Shown here piece after piece: positions 34,378-46,362 of a stretch of DNA of 64,000 bases; positions within the stretch are counted from its first letter, which is position 1, and each line of letters begins with the position of its first letter. Location of the stretch: assembly GCA_019009955.1 (NCBI GenBank), contig CM032228.1:259652001-259716000 (forward strand), read 5' to 3'. The notes beneath the pieces were generated by a model. That model did no database searches. It worked only from the letters and a program-made list of their open reading frames with translations, and was not told where the DNA came from. The translations under genes were made by a program, and so were the position numbers. Source of the DNA: Riptortus pedestris (Eukaryota; Arthropoda; Insecta; Hemiptera; Alydidae).

Positions 34378-36093
34378 TTTTTTTTTTTTTGTTTTGGCTC
34401 CTAGCGCTAGCTGCGCTAATGCCACTTTAGGCCATTGTGTTGTTGGGATAGGATAGGACTAGGGTTGGTTATTTTGATTGCGTTTATTTATTTTTCTCTT
34501 CCTCCATTCATGTATGAATTTTTTAAATGCGTCAAAGTTTTCTGCTGTGCTGACCAAATCGCTCGGTTCAGGGGATTAGCTGCATACTGCTCTCGTTAGA
34601 TTCAGCCTGCTGTGGTCATAGAGCGTGCATTCTTTAATTATATGCAACGATGATTCGTTACTATCCCCACAGTCACACCTCGGGCTGCGCTTCTTTTTAT
34701 ATTTGTAAAGGTATTCTGCAAAATCACCGTGCCCGGTCAGGAATTGGCTTATAAAGTGGTTGGTGTACATCCATTCCATTTCTATCCTGAATGTGACTGT
34801 CGGGAAGAAGGCCTTAGTCGTGGATCCTTTGGTGGTGTCCCACCATCGCTTCTCCCACTCGCTAGTGATATACTTGTTTGCTGCTTCCTTTAGTCTCTTT
34901 CGAAAGTTGGGTTCATTTCTGTCCATGGTCAATGCTTCTAGGAGCTCTGGCGGTGTAGACGTTGGGGCTGCCATCCTCGTATTACGCATCTTTCTGCCAC
35001 CTTGGCCCTTATTACGAGGTCAATCGGAGCGGTGCCTGCTATAATTTGGACTGCTTCGTATGAGGTCGTCCTATAAGCCTTGCAAATTCTTAACAGGACT
35101 TGTCTTTGACCCCTGAGGAGCACTGCGTAGTGGTTCCTCTTGAGGATTGGCCCCCAGGCTGCGACGGCATACAGGACTGTGCTGAGATAGCATACGCTGT
35201 ATATCGTAGCTGTTGGCTTATACTCCAGTCCCCATGTGGCCCTCGACACACTCTGTAGTATGTTTATGATCTTGGTTACCTTGCCTTGGAGCGCATCAAC
35301 ATGTGGCTCAGGATTGAAATGTTGTCCCATGCTGACTCAAAGATACGTTACGCTCTCAGGGAATTTCACGACGGTCTGTCCTAATCGAATCCTGGGAGGG
35401 TGTCGTTCATCGAAGTGGCCCCTCATCACTAAGGCACTCGTTTTCTCTGCCGCTATATTTAGCTTCGCCTCCTTCAGCCAGTCGGTGATGATGTTGATCG
35501 CCTCCGTCGCTTTCCTAACAACCCCGTCTCTTGAGCTACTTCGTACCACGTACGCCACATCATCGACGTAAGCCTTGGCACTGATGCCCGATGCTGCTAG
35601 AGTGCGCATGAGATCATCTATCAGGGCTAGCCAGCATAGTGGTCACAGAACTGCTCCTTGTGGACTGCCCTTCGTGATATTTACTGCGGCCCCCGGTCCA
35701 TTCCCATTACGGATGTATGCCTTCCTGTCTTCGAGGAAGCTGCTTATTAACGCGTGAATGTTGCTCGGCAACTCCATCTCCTGAAGGGACGCCAGAATCC
35801 GCGGCCACCACGCATTATCATAATCTCCTGCTATGTCTAGGAAGACGGCTATGGCGTATTTAGCGTTACCTTCATCGCAGTCTTCTTTCAGGCGCCTTAT
35901 AGCCATTTCCGTCGATCGCCCTGGGATGCCTCCGTATTCCCTGGCACTTAGTTTGCTGACGAAAAGCGAGAAAATAGTGTTTTTAATCAGCGTTTCGAGA
36001 ACCTTTTCCAAGACTGGGAGCAAGCATATTGGCCTGTAACTTTTTGCGGAGCCTGGGTTCCTGGGTCCTTTTTTCTTAAACAGCACCACCGCG
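34378..36093 (-). mobile_element. 5'-truncated R1-clade LINE with poly(A) tail and 18-bp target duplication
   Basis: The plus strand starts with T13 (34378-34390), the poly(A) tail of a minus-strand element. Coding sequence for RT follows up to 36093, where the minisatellite resumes at once. Identical GTCATACACCTCCCCTCG stands at 34360-34377 and 36094-36111. The site is in a repeat, so part of this identity could come from the repeat itself, but position and length fit a LINE target duplication. The 5' end is cut just before the first RT block, so endonuclease and ORF1 are absent. Confidence 0.88.
34576..36093 (-). pseudogene. R1-clade reverse transcriptase, two stops and one frameshift
   Basis: From 36093 downward: SYRPICLLPVLEKVLETLI (first RT block), FLDIAGDYDNAWW (catalytic-Asp block A), KGSPQGAVL, an in-frame TGA at 35643-35645, then AYVDDVAYVV (the YxDD box), NIAAEKTSALVM, and a TGA at 35337-35339 where TYLGV would be expected. 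The frame goes on through ATIYSVCYLSTVLYAVAAWG and SYEAVQIIAGTAPIDL. Near 34990 it shifts, and ends with a CCHC-like knuckle (CDCGDSNESSLHIIKEC) and a stop at 34576. The C-terminal zinc knuckle and AGTAPIDL style fit the R1 clade. The intact enzyme would copy element RNA onto a nicked target. Confidence 0.88.
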
Positions 36094-36590
36094 GTCATAC
36101 ACCTCCCCTCGCACCTACATACACCTCCCCACACACCATCATCCACCTCCCCTTGCACCTCCATACACCTCCCCCACAGTCGATCATCCACCTCCCCACA
36201 CACCGTCGTACACCTCCCCTTGCACCTACATACACCTCCCCACACTCCATCATCCACCTCCCCACACACCATCATCCACCTCCCCTCGCACCTCCATACA
36301 TCTCCCCCCCACACTCCATCATCCACCTCCCCACACACCATCATCCACCTCCCCTCGCACCTATAAACGCCTCCCCAACACGCCCACAAACCCCTTCGCC
36401 TACATCCCACTTACCTGTCCTCCAACATCCTACTAACCCACACTGACACACAGCCTCCCCACTCATAAGCACAACTCCATCACCAAACATCAAATCCACC
36501 CTCCCCCGAAAAAAAAATTTCACACCCACACCTCTGACCCACACCACTGACACACACACAAACGACCCACCCCTACACACACTCACATAT
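36094..36590. repeat. C/A-rich minisatellite, right block
   Basis: CATACACCTCCCCTCGCACC and CACACACCATCATCCACCTC recur at ~50-80-bp spacing; it decays to irregular CAC-rich sequence after about 36400. Confidence 0.9.
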
Positions 36591-37654
36591 CACCCCTTCT
36601 GCATGGACTCTTCTTATTCACTTGACTGATTAGGACTTTTTCAGTGATTCTTTCGTAAATTGACTGTGATAAATTCTCAAAAACAAAATAATATTTTTTT
36701 ATGTAAATTAATAAATTTGAGTAAAATATATTTTAAAAAATAATTGTAGTCATCTCTTTCATTTCAAAGTAATAGGAGATATAAATAATTGAAGTGTAAA
36801 ATTAATAAAATAATAATTGGATTGTGTACTCTTTTATGTTAATCATTCTCAAAAAAATAATGAATAATACTAAGGAATAAATGAACTAAATGCAATTTAG
36901 AAAACTGTATATACAATAGATTAGTAAAGGGAAATAACCTCAACTAGATTAATAGTGGCCTTGGCTTATGCACATTCACTTTGATCAATTGTTACCGGAA
37001 TTGTATACTATACTAAGTACTTTAGTTTAAACTAAATATATAAAAAGAGCAAACTACAAACAATTACAAGGAGTCAAGATAAGATTTGTTTTTTTGGTGT
37101 CGAGAGTCATTCTTTTTAAATGACATTTTCACTATAGTTTTGTATCAATAATTTAATTTTAGATGTATTTAAGTTGGGGATTGTGCTTTGTGGTATAGAG
37201 CTGAGTTGGTGAACATTTGGCCGAGTATGTAAGGCCATCTTCGATCTTGGACAATAACTATACCCATCAAATCGACATCTTTCTCTATTTATTATTCCTG
37301 TAAGCTGAACTTACAAACTATTGTGAAATATAATAAATAATGGTGTATCTTAGATGGCATTCCAGTCCCTTCAGATGTGGTTCAAGTTAAAGACTCAGTT
37401 TAGCCAACATTTGAGACAAATATATTTCCTTTGTTAAAGGCACAACTATAAACGATTTTGCAAGACACCTATATTTAACAATACAAAGAGATTGTATGAA
37501 AAGTACAATGGAGTTGCTTACATTTTTAACAAAGATTGAATATAATTTTAAAAATTAAATAGAAATAAGTGCGATGACGGTGAAAGCAGCCTGGTTTCAC
37601 AAACCTAATCCACCTGCAGCATGCCCATTTCACCTCTGCCAAATCCATATCAAA
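36591..37654. other. A/T-rich unique stretch, no gene recognised
   Basis: Low-GC sequence with no long open frame on either strand. From about 37574 the start of a frame leads into the 20-bp array but shows no recognisable domain. Confidence 0.5.
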
Positions 37655-38325
37655 TGTGCAACACCTACTCCACATGTGCCACTCCTACTCCACATGTGCC
37701 ACTCCTACTCCACATGTGCCACTCCTACTCCACATGTGCAACACCTACTCCACATGTGCCACTCCTACTCCACATGTGCCACTCCTACTCCACATGTGCC
37801 ACTCCTACTCCACATGTGCCACTCCTACTCCACATGTGCCACTCCTACTCCACATGTGCAACACCTACTCCACATGTGTCACACCTACTCCACATGTGCA
37901 ACTCCTACTCCACATGTGCCACTCCTACTCCACATGTGCCACTCCTACTCCACATGTGCCACTCCTACTCCACATTGCCACACCTACTCCACATGTGCCA
38001 CTCCTAATCCACATGTGCCACTCCTACTCCACATGTGCCACAACTACTCCACATGTGCCACACCTACTCCACATTGCCACACCTACTCCACATGTGCCAC
38101 TCCTAATCCACATGTGCCACACCTACTCCACATGTGCCACTCCTACTCCACATGTGCCACACCTACTCCACATGTGCCACACCTACTCCACATGTGCCAC
38201 TCCTACTCCAAATGTGCCACAACTACTCCACATGTGCCACTCCTACTCCACATGTGCCACTCCTACTCCACATGTGCCACTCCTACTCCACATGTGCCAC
38301 TATTACTCCACATGTGCCACTCCTA
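37655..38325. repeat. 20-bp tandem satellite with a CACATGTG palindrome in each unit (about 33 copies)
   Basis: The unit CTCCACATGTGCCACTCCTA repeats every 20 bp, with variants (CACACCTAC, CAACTAC) and two short units lacking TG (CCACATTGCC near 37973 and 38073). Each full unit holds the 8-bp palindrome CACATGTG, an E-box form. Long His/Cys/Ser/Thr-rich frames are products of the repeat. Confidence 0.97.
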
Positions 38326-38890
38326 TTTAGCATAAGTGCCTTGCCCATATCATAGGCGACATCTTCATTTCACATGCCCCAAACCCATTTCACTTGTGTC
38401 TCACCCGTTTCACTAGTGATATATCCATTTCACATTCCCTACACCCATTTAGCATAAGTGCCTTGCCCATATCATAGGCGACATCTTCAATTCACATGCC
38501 CCAAACCCATTCACTTGTGTCTCACCCGTTTCACTAGTGATATATCCATTTCACATTCCCTACACCCATTTAGCATAAGTGCCTTGCCCATATCATAGGC
38601 GACATCTTCATTTCACATGCCCCAAACCCATTTCACTTGTGTCTCACCCGTTTCACTAGTGATATATCCATTTCACATGCCCTACACCCATTTAGCATAA
38701 GTGCCTTGCCCATATCATAGGCGACATCTTCATTTCACATGCCCCAAACCCATTTCACTTGTGTCTCACCCGTTTCACTAGTGATATATCCATTTCACAT
38801 GCCCTACACCCATTTAGCATAAGTGCCTTGCCCATATCATAGGCGACATCTTCATTTCACATGCCCCAAACCCATTTCACTTGTGTCTAG
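38326..38890. repeat. ~122-bp tandem repeat (about 4.6 copies)
   Basis: TTTAGCATAAGTGCCTTGCC recurs at about 38326, 38448, 38569, 38691 and 38813. Units also hold CATATCATAGGCGACATCTT and CCGTTTCACTAGTGATATAT. It abuts the 20-bp array and shares a loose YCCAYTTCAC-style rhythm (CCATTTCACAT) with it, perhaps through common ancestry. Confidence 0.95.
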
Positions 38891-41190
38891 TAACACAACT
38901 TAATAGAACTGGTATGTTGACTAAACAGAATCATTAATTAGAATCATGTCTTATGTGACAAAATATATAACTGATTTTATAGTTTCCAATTTATCAATTT
39001 GAGACCTGCAACCATAAACTTAAGTCATTATCAAAATGTTAGATATTAAAAAAAAAATGAGAAGAAAAAGGGTTCTTTCATAACTATCGTTTAAATATTT
39101 CTCTTTTTATTCTAGGCAAACTATTTTTTTTCCTGGCTTCTTTTTTTATTTAATACAGTTCACATTCCCCCCCCCCATCCTCGACCACCACTAAAATAAG
39201 AAGGGAATTCGAATAAAAAATGAGCCTTATCCTGACTCCTTTGACTTTTATTTACAAAATTCGAGTAGGAATTAAATTGTTATCTCAAGACTATGGTGTA
39301 GAAAGAAAACCGAGTTGTTTTTTAAACTGTTTGACACATAAAGATGTAAGACTTAAATGAAATAAAAATTTCAGGAAATCAAACATTAATAATACAAATG
39401 ACAGGGGTTTTATTTTATTTTTATTCAAGATTGGGATTGTAAAGGAGAAAAGATTGAGAGAGATGTTTATTCGTTAGAACTTGTTTCTCAATCTCAACTT
39501 AATAAACAAAGAGTTCCTCTTTTTTAGACCAACTTCCAATCGAATATTAAAAGAAAAAAAAGTAAGATAAAATTACAAAAATATATTCTGAGTTAGTGTT
39601 TTTAGAATGGCGAATCTGTGGGAAGGGTCGAGTAGACTGGTTCTCATATAAGTGGATCACAAACAAATTTGCCAGCTGTCAATAATTGGTCTGTCTACTA
39701 ACTGTAATTATGTTCATTTGTATTATTTTATCCTCTGTCACATTGTTTATTAGTACAAAATAAGTTATTGTAGTTACTGTTCTAAATAAAGGCATGTTAA
39801 AGAGATGTTTTTTTATTCTCCTTTTTTCTGTTATTTATTTGTTTGCTTTAACAACTCCATCAGGTTTGTTTTTCAACCATCTCCCGATCCTTTCCTCTCA
39901 TATCTTCTTCATTATAATTTAATCATGACATGCCACTATGCACTCTTAATGAGAGCACTCAATTCTAATGCCATCGATTGAAAATATAAATTCCAAAAAT
40001 TTTAATTAAAAGAGTAATCAAGAATGCATGATTAAATTTATCGATAGCTTGGGTTCACTTTGCTGATGATATGAGTTTTTGAAGGAGCGATTCGACATAT
40101 CCTCTAGTAAATAAAATAAAACATCGATTCAAATTCATTTAGTAGTAAAATGCAATAATTGTTTAGTTATTTATTATTAGGAAGCATTATTAATTGACTT
40201 AATAAAAGATTAACTCTGTAGTCGAGTCGCCTATTCTCCAAATTTGAATAAAGACAACAACAAAAAAATAGCTTAACCTAAAATACCAATTACATTGTAC
40301 TAGCTTATTCTTTATTTACATTATGTGATTAAATGGTTTATAATACTAGCTGTTCTCTTGAATAGAGTAATTTCCTTTAGACATATTGTTAAATATTAAC
40401 TTCCTTCATAAGCAGAATTAGATAACTAATTTGTTTTATTTCTTAAACTAACCCCAATTTATAATAATAAATGAGAATACTGTGAAAATTTAGAAAAGAA
40501 AAAATTTGCTGTTGTTCGAGCTGTGTAGACAATGAATCTTGGTTTGTTAGTGATCCACTTGAGAACTAGGTAAGTACGACTATGACCTGAGAAATCAAAA
40601 TTTTTAATTATATAAATATTTTGTAAAACAAATAAAATAATTGGTTTCAATTTAACAATGTTTAGTTAGTTTAATGCAAATATTGAAAATATATATTTGC
40701 AAAAAATAATTAATTATTTCTTTATCCCCGAATTGAGCATCGATTGCTCATGATTAGCCAGAGTACACAACGAGTAGGTGGGTAAAATGTATAAAATATT
40801 CATTATGAAATTTTAAAAAATGCAGTTATGGATAAAATATTTATTCAAATATTATTATTTCGAATTATTAAATCATGTTTAGTTCAAAGTTTGGTAAAGC
40901 ATCCAAAGACTTGTCAAAAACAAAGACATTAAGAAAATATTTCACAGTAAAAAAGAGATTTACATCAAAATCGTGGTCTTACTGTAATATTATACGAATA
41001 GTTAATCTTGACTGTTTTTCTCAATGAATCAATTAATATTCAACCTCGCCCGTACACAAAATTTGACTTGGATAAAAAAGTAATATGTTGAGAAGGAAGA
41101 AGTTGCAAATTATAACCTTAGGATATGAAAAGAAAAAAAAAAAAAAAGGCTCCATTTCCTTCTGATATAATTCAGGAGCTTAGGAAATTA
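38891..41190. other. A/T-rich unique stretch, no gene recognised
   Basis: No long open frame resembles a known protein. A 63-codon minus-strand frame (40459-40650) is the longest. An inverted pair with AAGTGGATCAC-N-AACAAA occurs at 39650-39667 and, complemented, at 40542-40559. Poly(A) runs lie near 41130-41146 and a C-run at 39167-39176. Confidence 0.5.
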
Positions 41191-41195
41191 CCACC

Positions 41196-44100
41196 GAAAC
41201 CACTCACTTGTGGCTGTTTCTGCAGAATGTAATGCAGGAGGATGGCTCTTAGGATAGATTATATAAAGCTCCTTGTGCGTCAAGCAAAACATCTACAGTT
41301 TATTAATAAAGGAACAAGACCAGCTCCTGAATAGTGAGTCATATCATGGCTGTTACTGCAGAATGTAATGCAGGAGGATGGCTCTTAGGATAGATTATAT
41401 AAAGCTCCTTGTGCGTCAAGCAAAACATCTACAGTTTATTAATAAAGGAACAAGACCAGCTCCTGAATAGTGAGTCATATCATGGCTGTTACAGCAGAAT
41501 GTAATGCAAGAGGATGGCTCTTAGGATAGATTATATAAAGCTCCTTGTGCGTCAAGCAAAACATCTACAGTTTATTAATAAAGGAACAAGACCAGCTCCT
41601 GAATAGTGAGTCATATCATGGCTGTTACTGCAGAATGTAATGCAGGAGGATGGCTCTTAGGATAGATTATATAAAGCTCCTTGTGCGTCAAGCAAAACAT
41701 CTACAGTTTATTAATAAAGGAACAAGACCAGCTCCTGAATAGTGAGTCATATCATGGCTGTTACTGCAGAATGTAATGCAGGAGGATGGCTCTTAGGATA
41801 GATTATATAAAGCTCCTTGTGCGTCAAGCAAAACATCTACAGTTTATTAATAAAGGAACAAGACCAGCTCCTGAAGAGTGAGTCCTGAATAGTGAGTCAT
41901 GGCAGTTACAGCAGAATGTAATGCAGGAGGATGGCTCTTAGGATAGATTATATAAAGCTCCTTGTGCGTCAAGCAAAACATCTACAGTTTATTAATAAAG
42001 GAACAAGACCAGCTCCTGAATAGTGAGTCATATCATGGCTGTTACTGCAGAATGTAATGCAGGAGGATGGCTCTTAGGATAGATTATATAAAGCTCCTTG
42101 TGCGTCAAGCAAAACATCTACAGTTTATTAATAAAGGAACAAGACCAGCTCCTGAATAGTGAGTCATATCATGGCAGTTACAGCAGAATGTAATGCAGGA
42201 GGATGGCTCTTAGGATAGATTATATAAAGCTCCTTGTGCGTCAAGCAAAACATCTACAGTTTATTAATAAAGGAACAAGACCAGCTCCTGAATAGTGAGT
42301 CATATCATGGCAGTTACAGCAGAATGTAATGCAGGAGGATGGCTCTTAGGATAGATTATATAAAGCTCCTTGTGCGTCAAGCAAAACATCTACAGTTTAT
42401 TAATAAAGGAACAAGACCAGCTCCTGAATAGTGAGTCATATCATGGCTGTTACTGCAGAATGTAATGCAGGAGGATGGCTCTTAGGATAGATTATATAAA
42501 GCTCCTTGTGTGTCAAGCAAAACATCTACAGTTTATTAATAAAGGAACAAGACCAGCTCCTGAATAGTGAGTCATATCATGGCTGTTACTGCAGAATGTA
42601 ATGCAGGAGGATGGCTCTTAGGATAGATTATATAAAGCTCCTTGTGTGTCAAGCAAAACATCTACAGTTTATTAATAAAGGAACAAGACCAGCTCCTGAA
42701 TAGTGAGTCATATCATGGCAGTTACAGCAGAATGTAATGCAGGAGGATGGCTCTTAGGATAGATTATATAAAGCTCCTTGTGTGTCAAGCAAAACATCTA
42801 CAGTTTATTAATAAAGGAACAAGACCAGCTCCTGAATAGTGAGTCATATCATGGCAGTTACAGCAGAATGTAATGCAGGAGGATGGCTCTTAGGATAGAT
42901 TATATAAAGCTCCTTGTGCGTCAAGCAAAACATCTACAGTTTATTAATAAAGGAACAAGACCAGCTCCTGAATAGTGAGTCATATCATGGCAGTTACAGC
43001 AGAATGTAATGCAGGAGGATGGCTCTTAGGATAGATTATATAAAGCTCCTTGTGCGTCAAGCAAAACATCTACAGTTTATTAATAAAGGAACAAGACCAG
43101 CTCCTGAATAGTGAGTCATATCATGGCAGTTACAGCAGAATGTAATGCAGGAGGATGGCTCTTAGGATAGATTATATAAAGCTCCTTGTGCGTCAAGCAA
43201 AACATCTACAGTTTATTAATAAAGGAACAAGACCAGCTCCTGAATAGTGAGTCATATCATGGCAGTTACAGCAGAATGTAATGCAGGAGGATGGCTCTTA
43301 GGATAGATTATATAAAGCTCCTTGTGCGTCAAGCAAAACATCTACAGTTTATTAATAAAGGAACAAGACCAGCTCCTGAATAGTGAGTCATATCATGGCA
43401 GTTACAGCAGAATGTAATGCAGGAGGATGGCTCTTAGGATAGATTATATAAAGCTCCTTGTGCGTCAAGCAAAACATCTACAGTTTATTAATAAAGGAAC
43501 AAGACCAGCTCCTGAATAGTGAGTCATATCATGGCAGTTACAGCAGAATGTAATGCAGGAGGATGGCTCTTAGGATAGATTATATAAAGCTCCTTGTGCG
43601 TCAAGCAAAACATCTACAGTTTATTAATAAAGGAACAAGACCAGCTCCTGAATAGTGAGTCATATCATGGCTGTTACAGCAGAATGTAATGCAGGAGGAT
43701 GGCTCTTAGGATAGATTATATAAAGCTCCTTGTGCGTCAAGCAAAACATCTACAGTTTATTAATAAAGGAACAAGACCAGCTCCTGAATAGTGAGTCATA
43801 TCATGGCAGTTACAGCAGAATGTAATGCAGGAGGATGGCTCTTAGGATAGATTATATAAAGCTCCTTGTGCGTCAAGCAAAACATCTACAGTTTATTAAT
43901 AAAGGAACAAGACCAGCTCCTGAATAGTGAGTCATATCATGGCTGTTACTGCAGAATGTAATGCAGGAGGATGGCTCTTAGGATAGATTATATAAAGCTC
44001 CTTGTGCGTCAAGCAAAACATCTACAGTTTATTAATAAAGGAACAAGACCAGCTCCTGAATAGTGAGTCATATCATGGCTGTTACTGCAGAATGTAATGC

Positions 44101-45182
44101 AGGAGGATGGCTCTTAGGATAGATTATATAAAGCTCCTTGTGCGTCAAGCAAAACATCTACAGTTTATTAATAAAGGAACAAGACCAGCTCCTGAATAGT
44201 GAGTCATATCATGGCTGTTACTGCAGAATGTAATGCAGGAGGATGGCTCTTAGGATAGATTATATAAAGCTCCTTGTGTGTCAAGCAAAACATCTACAGT
44301 TTATTAATAAAGGAACAAGACCAGCTCCTGAATAGTGAGTCATATCATGGCTGTTACAGCAGAATGTAATGCAGGAGGATGGCTCTTAGGATAGATTATA
44401 TAAAGCTCCTTGTGCGTCAAGCAAAACATCTACAGTTTATTAATAAAGGAACAAGACCAGCTCCTGAATAGTGAGTCATATCATGGCTGTTACTGCAGAA
44501 TGTAATGCAGGAGGATGGCTCTTAGGATAGATTATATAAAGCTCCTTGTGCGTCAAGCAAAACATCTACAGTTTATTAATAAAGGAACAAGACCAGCTCC
44601 TGAATAGTGAGTCATATCATGGCAGTTACAGCAGAATGTAATGCAGGAGGATGGCTCTTAGGATAGATTATATAAAGCTCCTTGTGCGTCAAGCAAAACA
44701 TCTACAGTTTATTAATAAAGGAACAAGACCAGCTCCTGAATAGTGAGTCATATCATGGCAGTTACAGCAGAATGTAATGCAGGAGGATGGCTCTTAGGAT
44801 AGATTATATAAAGCTCCTTGTGCGTCAAGCAAAACATCTACAGTTTATTAATAAAGGAACAAGACCAGCTCCTGAATAGTGAGTCATATCATGGCTGTTA
44901 CTGCAGAATGTAATGCAGGAGGATGGCTCTTAGGATAGATTATATAAAGCTCCTTGTGCGTCAAGCAAAACATCTACAGTTTATTAATAAAGGAACAAGA
45001 CCAGCTCCTGAATAGTGAGTCATATCATGGCTGTTACTGCAGAATGTAATGCAGGAGGATGGCTCTTAGGATAGATTATATAAAGCTCCTTGTGCGTCAA
45101 GCAAAACATCTACAGTTTATTAATAAAGGAACAAGACCAGCTCCTGAATAGTGAGTCATATCATGGCTGTTACTGCAGAATG
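41196..45182. repeat. 136-bp tandem satellite (about 29 copies)
   Basis: Units include GCAGAATGTAATGCAGGAGG, GATAGATTATATAAAGCTCC, GTCAAGCAAAACATCTACAG and AATAAAGGAACAAGACCAGC, period 136 bp (41221, 41357, 41493). They are nearly identical, varying at GCTGTTACTGC / GCAGTTACAGC and GTGCGTCA / GTGTGTCA. One unit near 41870-41900 carries a short duplication (GAAGAGTGAGTCCTGAATAG). Every unit holds a TATATAAAG block and an AATAAA. Frames contain stops, so it is not coding. Confidence 0.98.
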
Positions 45183-46362
45183 TGTGTGTATATATGTATA
45201 TTTTTGTTCAAGTTTGGATGCTTTACACAATATATTTAAAGTTCTAAGAAGCAACAAATATTTTAGGAGCTTAAATATAATTCAGCTTATAAACAAATTA
45301 TATACGTAAGATATAGTTTTTTAAAGGAATTATGAATGTTATATTAATAATATTATAGCTGATATAGAAAATTTGCTGATTTCTGCACGGGTATAATAAA
45401 ATAATTTTTAGGGGGAAAAAATGATTTCTAGCTCATTGAAATTATTTTTAGAGAAATAATTCTATAACTGCATTAAGTAATTATCGGATGATAATCTGAA
45501 AAAAAAAATATATGTAATTGAAGAGATAGTTAAGTTCATTTGGTACTATCCACATTCCAGAATGATTGGCTGCTCACTTTTATTCACAGTAATTAACCTC
45601 TTTATTTTCTAAATTATTCACTTCCACTTATTTTAATTCAGTAGGTCTAGTATACACAGTACACCTTCAATTCGTCCAGTCTTGACACCTGCTTCAGAAC
45701 CTTACCTTGTTCATTTAATGAATGTTGTATTTATAGAAATTTAACTGTTTTTCTGTTTGGTCAGTTTGAGCTTGCATGACTTTCAGAACACCTATGAATG
45801 TCAAAGTAACTAACCTGAAAGGCTGTAATGGTGCATTATGTCGTTCGGTAAATGAGAATACCCATCACAAGTGCACAGCTTAATCATAGAGCCTAGGCTA
45901 GTTGGATATTAGGGGGGGGGTAACATAGTCATATCATATGCAAATAATGTGGAAGCTAACATAATTCACACACACACACACACACACGAGATGGATATTC
46001 AAACCTCACTTATAATCCGCTATAATGATTCAGGTACCTTTCAATTCAAGTAAAAAGACTGAATGAAAAATACAAACTGATATTAGAGTGAGAGAAACCA
46101 CACAAAAAAAAATTAAAATTAGAATAAGATTTTAAAAATGTAGTCGTTGTCTTGATTAGAATTTTTAAAATGTATTAAAAATGAAATTTTTTTTTCGCTC
46201 ACTTTAATATCAGTTTGTATTTTTTATTAAGTTTCAATTCATTAAGGGAAATTAGATAAAGATAAGGCAAAAACTAAGAATAATATTTTTAACCGAAAAC
46301 ATTTCATATACGATAAAAACTTCTTCTTATGCTAAATAATTCATTATTTTTATTGGGGTTAG
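45183..46362. other. A/T-rich unique stretch with (CA)n and a fold-back repeat
   Basis: Holds (CA)10 at about 45967-45987, a G9 run near 45912-45920, and the inverted repeat listed separately. No gene recognised. Confidence 0.5.
46061..46228. repeat. Fold-back inverted repeat, ~31-bp arms
   Basis: The left arm 46061-46092 (ending ACAAACTGATATTAGAGTGAG) pairs with the right arm 46198-46228 (CTCACTTTAATATCAGTTTG...) with about two mismatches; the loop is about 105 bp of A/T-rich sequence that itself contains related ATTAGAAT and TTTTAAAAT pieces. It could be the remnant of a MITE. Confidence 0.7.

Noticed and set aside
37574..38335. 253-codon His/Cys/Thr-rich protein
   Set aside because: It is the 20-bp satellite read in one of three equally open frames.
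40459..40650. 63-codon minus-strand frame with a hydrophobic start
   Set aside because: Composition-driven in A/T-rich sequence, no homology recognised; only its KWITNK stretch is noted as an inverted match.
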